Of a DNA stretch of 23,814 nucleotides, positions 23,444 through 23,814 are shown in pieces; position 1 is the stretch's first letter, and the number at the start of each line of letters is the position of its first letter. This DNA is from an uncultured Bacteroidales bacterium (GTDB taxonomy: Bacteria; Bacteroidota; Bacteroidia; Bacteroidales; WCHB1-69): NCBI GenBank assembly GCA_946407715.1, contig CAMJPH010000033.1, positions 1 to 23,814 of the forward strand. Reading direction: 5' to 3'. The position numbers and the translations under genes were made by a program. The notes beneath the pieces are model-generated. The model was not told where the DNA came from. It was given only the letters and a program-made list of their open reading frames with translations, and did not search any database.

Positions 23444-23449
23444 TGATTC

Positions 23450-23753
23450 AAGTTTCGCAAGTATTACTCAAATTGTTTGTGGAAATTTGTCTTTGAACGG
23501 AGGAGATTCCGCCAGTTCCTATCGTCACTGGCGGAATGGTGTGCCGCATACAGGGAAAAAAGGGGGAGAAGATGGACGGCGGTTATGAAACTTCAGACAA
23601 CGGCAGTTTTTTCCCCGCCGCCCATCTTCTCCCCCTTGGTCTCATACGGAGGCGCGCACCATTCCGCCGCGAACACAGTGAGCGAGCGGAATCTCCTACG
23701 GAAAATCACGAAAATACGCCAATTGCTGCAACAAAAAAGAGCTTGCGAAACTT
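23450..23753. mobile_element. ~304-bp imperfect foldback element
   Basis: AAGTTTCGCAAG (23450-23461) and CTTGCGAAACTT (23742-23753) are exact complements at the ends. Further complementary pairs lie inside: GGAGATTCCGC (23502-23512)/GCGGAATCTCC (23686-23696), GGCGGAATGGTG (23530-23541)/CACCATTCCGCC (23657-23668), and AGGGGGAGAAGATGG (23561-23575)/CCATCTTCTCCCCCT (23622-23636). The arms are in nested order, so the whole can fold into one long imperfect hairpin. No gene is visible in 23300-23814. It could be a non-autonomous element or a structured RNA. Confidence 0.6.
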
Positions 23754-23814
23754 AAAACCAGAATCCGCTTTAAAAAGTAAATTTTATCGGTCGGGGATGT
23801 CGGAGATATTTGAT

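Overview
The window looks like chromosomal DNA of an anaerobic Bacteroidales (phylum Bacteroidota). Supporting signs are promoter boxes of the Bacteroidota form TAnnTTTG (TACCTTTG, TATTTTTG), weak Shine-Dalgarno sequences, two S46 dipeptidyl peptidases, an OprO/OprP-type porin, lipoproteins, a relic of an ORF6N-type protein, and the first codons of a pyruvate:ferredoxin oxidoreductase (nifJ). Species cannot be called from the sequence alone.

Region 1 (1-6950) is a defence island read entirely on the minus strand. In transcription order (right to left) it holds: a TIR-domain protein and an unknown 349-residue partner; a 44-codon fragment of nifJ; an ABC-type ATPase translationally coupled to a small PD-(D/E)XK nuclease; a hairpin cluster; and a type II restriction-modification pair (beta-class DNA methyltransferase overlapping a PD-(D/E)XK endonuclease). 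The same ~65-bp promoter/leader cassette lies upstream of each of the three modules (R1, R2, R3). A 53-bp piece of the nifJ 5' end occurs twice with identical sequence (1-53 and 4568-4620), bracketing the 4.5 kb that carries the ATPase-nuclease and restriction-modification modules. The arrangement suggests that defence modules were captured between the nifJ promoter and the nifJ coding sequence.

Region 2 (6965-9090) is repeat-rich. A 282-bp repeat (A) carrying two 33-nt-spaced copies of a 20-bp motif, and a ~75-bp repeat (B), each occur twice around a secreted protein gene. The region also holds an ORF6N-protein relic and several short hairpins. Region 3 (9091-12540) has a secreted protein, a lipoprotein of the MJ1477/TM1410 (GH114-like) family, and two paralogous small outer-membrane beta-barrel proteins followed by the decayed start of a third.

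Region 4 (12537-23299) is ordinary chromosomal content: a DPP7-type S46 peptidase coupled to an OprO/P-like porin; a second outer-membrane-type protein; a bidirectional terminator; a convergent lspA-DPP7 operon; and a divergent operon of a lipoprotein, an MltF-like lytic transglycosylase and purD. The peptidases and porins fit a peptide-scavenging, asaccharolytic or proteolytic lifestyle. A 30-bp perfect palindrome lies in frame in the 3' end of lspA.

Region 5 (23300-23814) has no gene. It holds a 101-bp MITE-like element (19-bp perfect terminal inverted repeats, TGAT target duplication) beside a ~304-bp imperfect foldback element. No tRNA, rRNA, CRISPR array, integrase or transposase gene was found.
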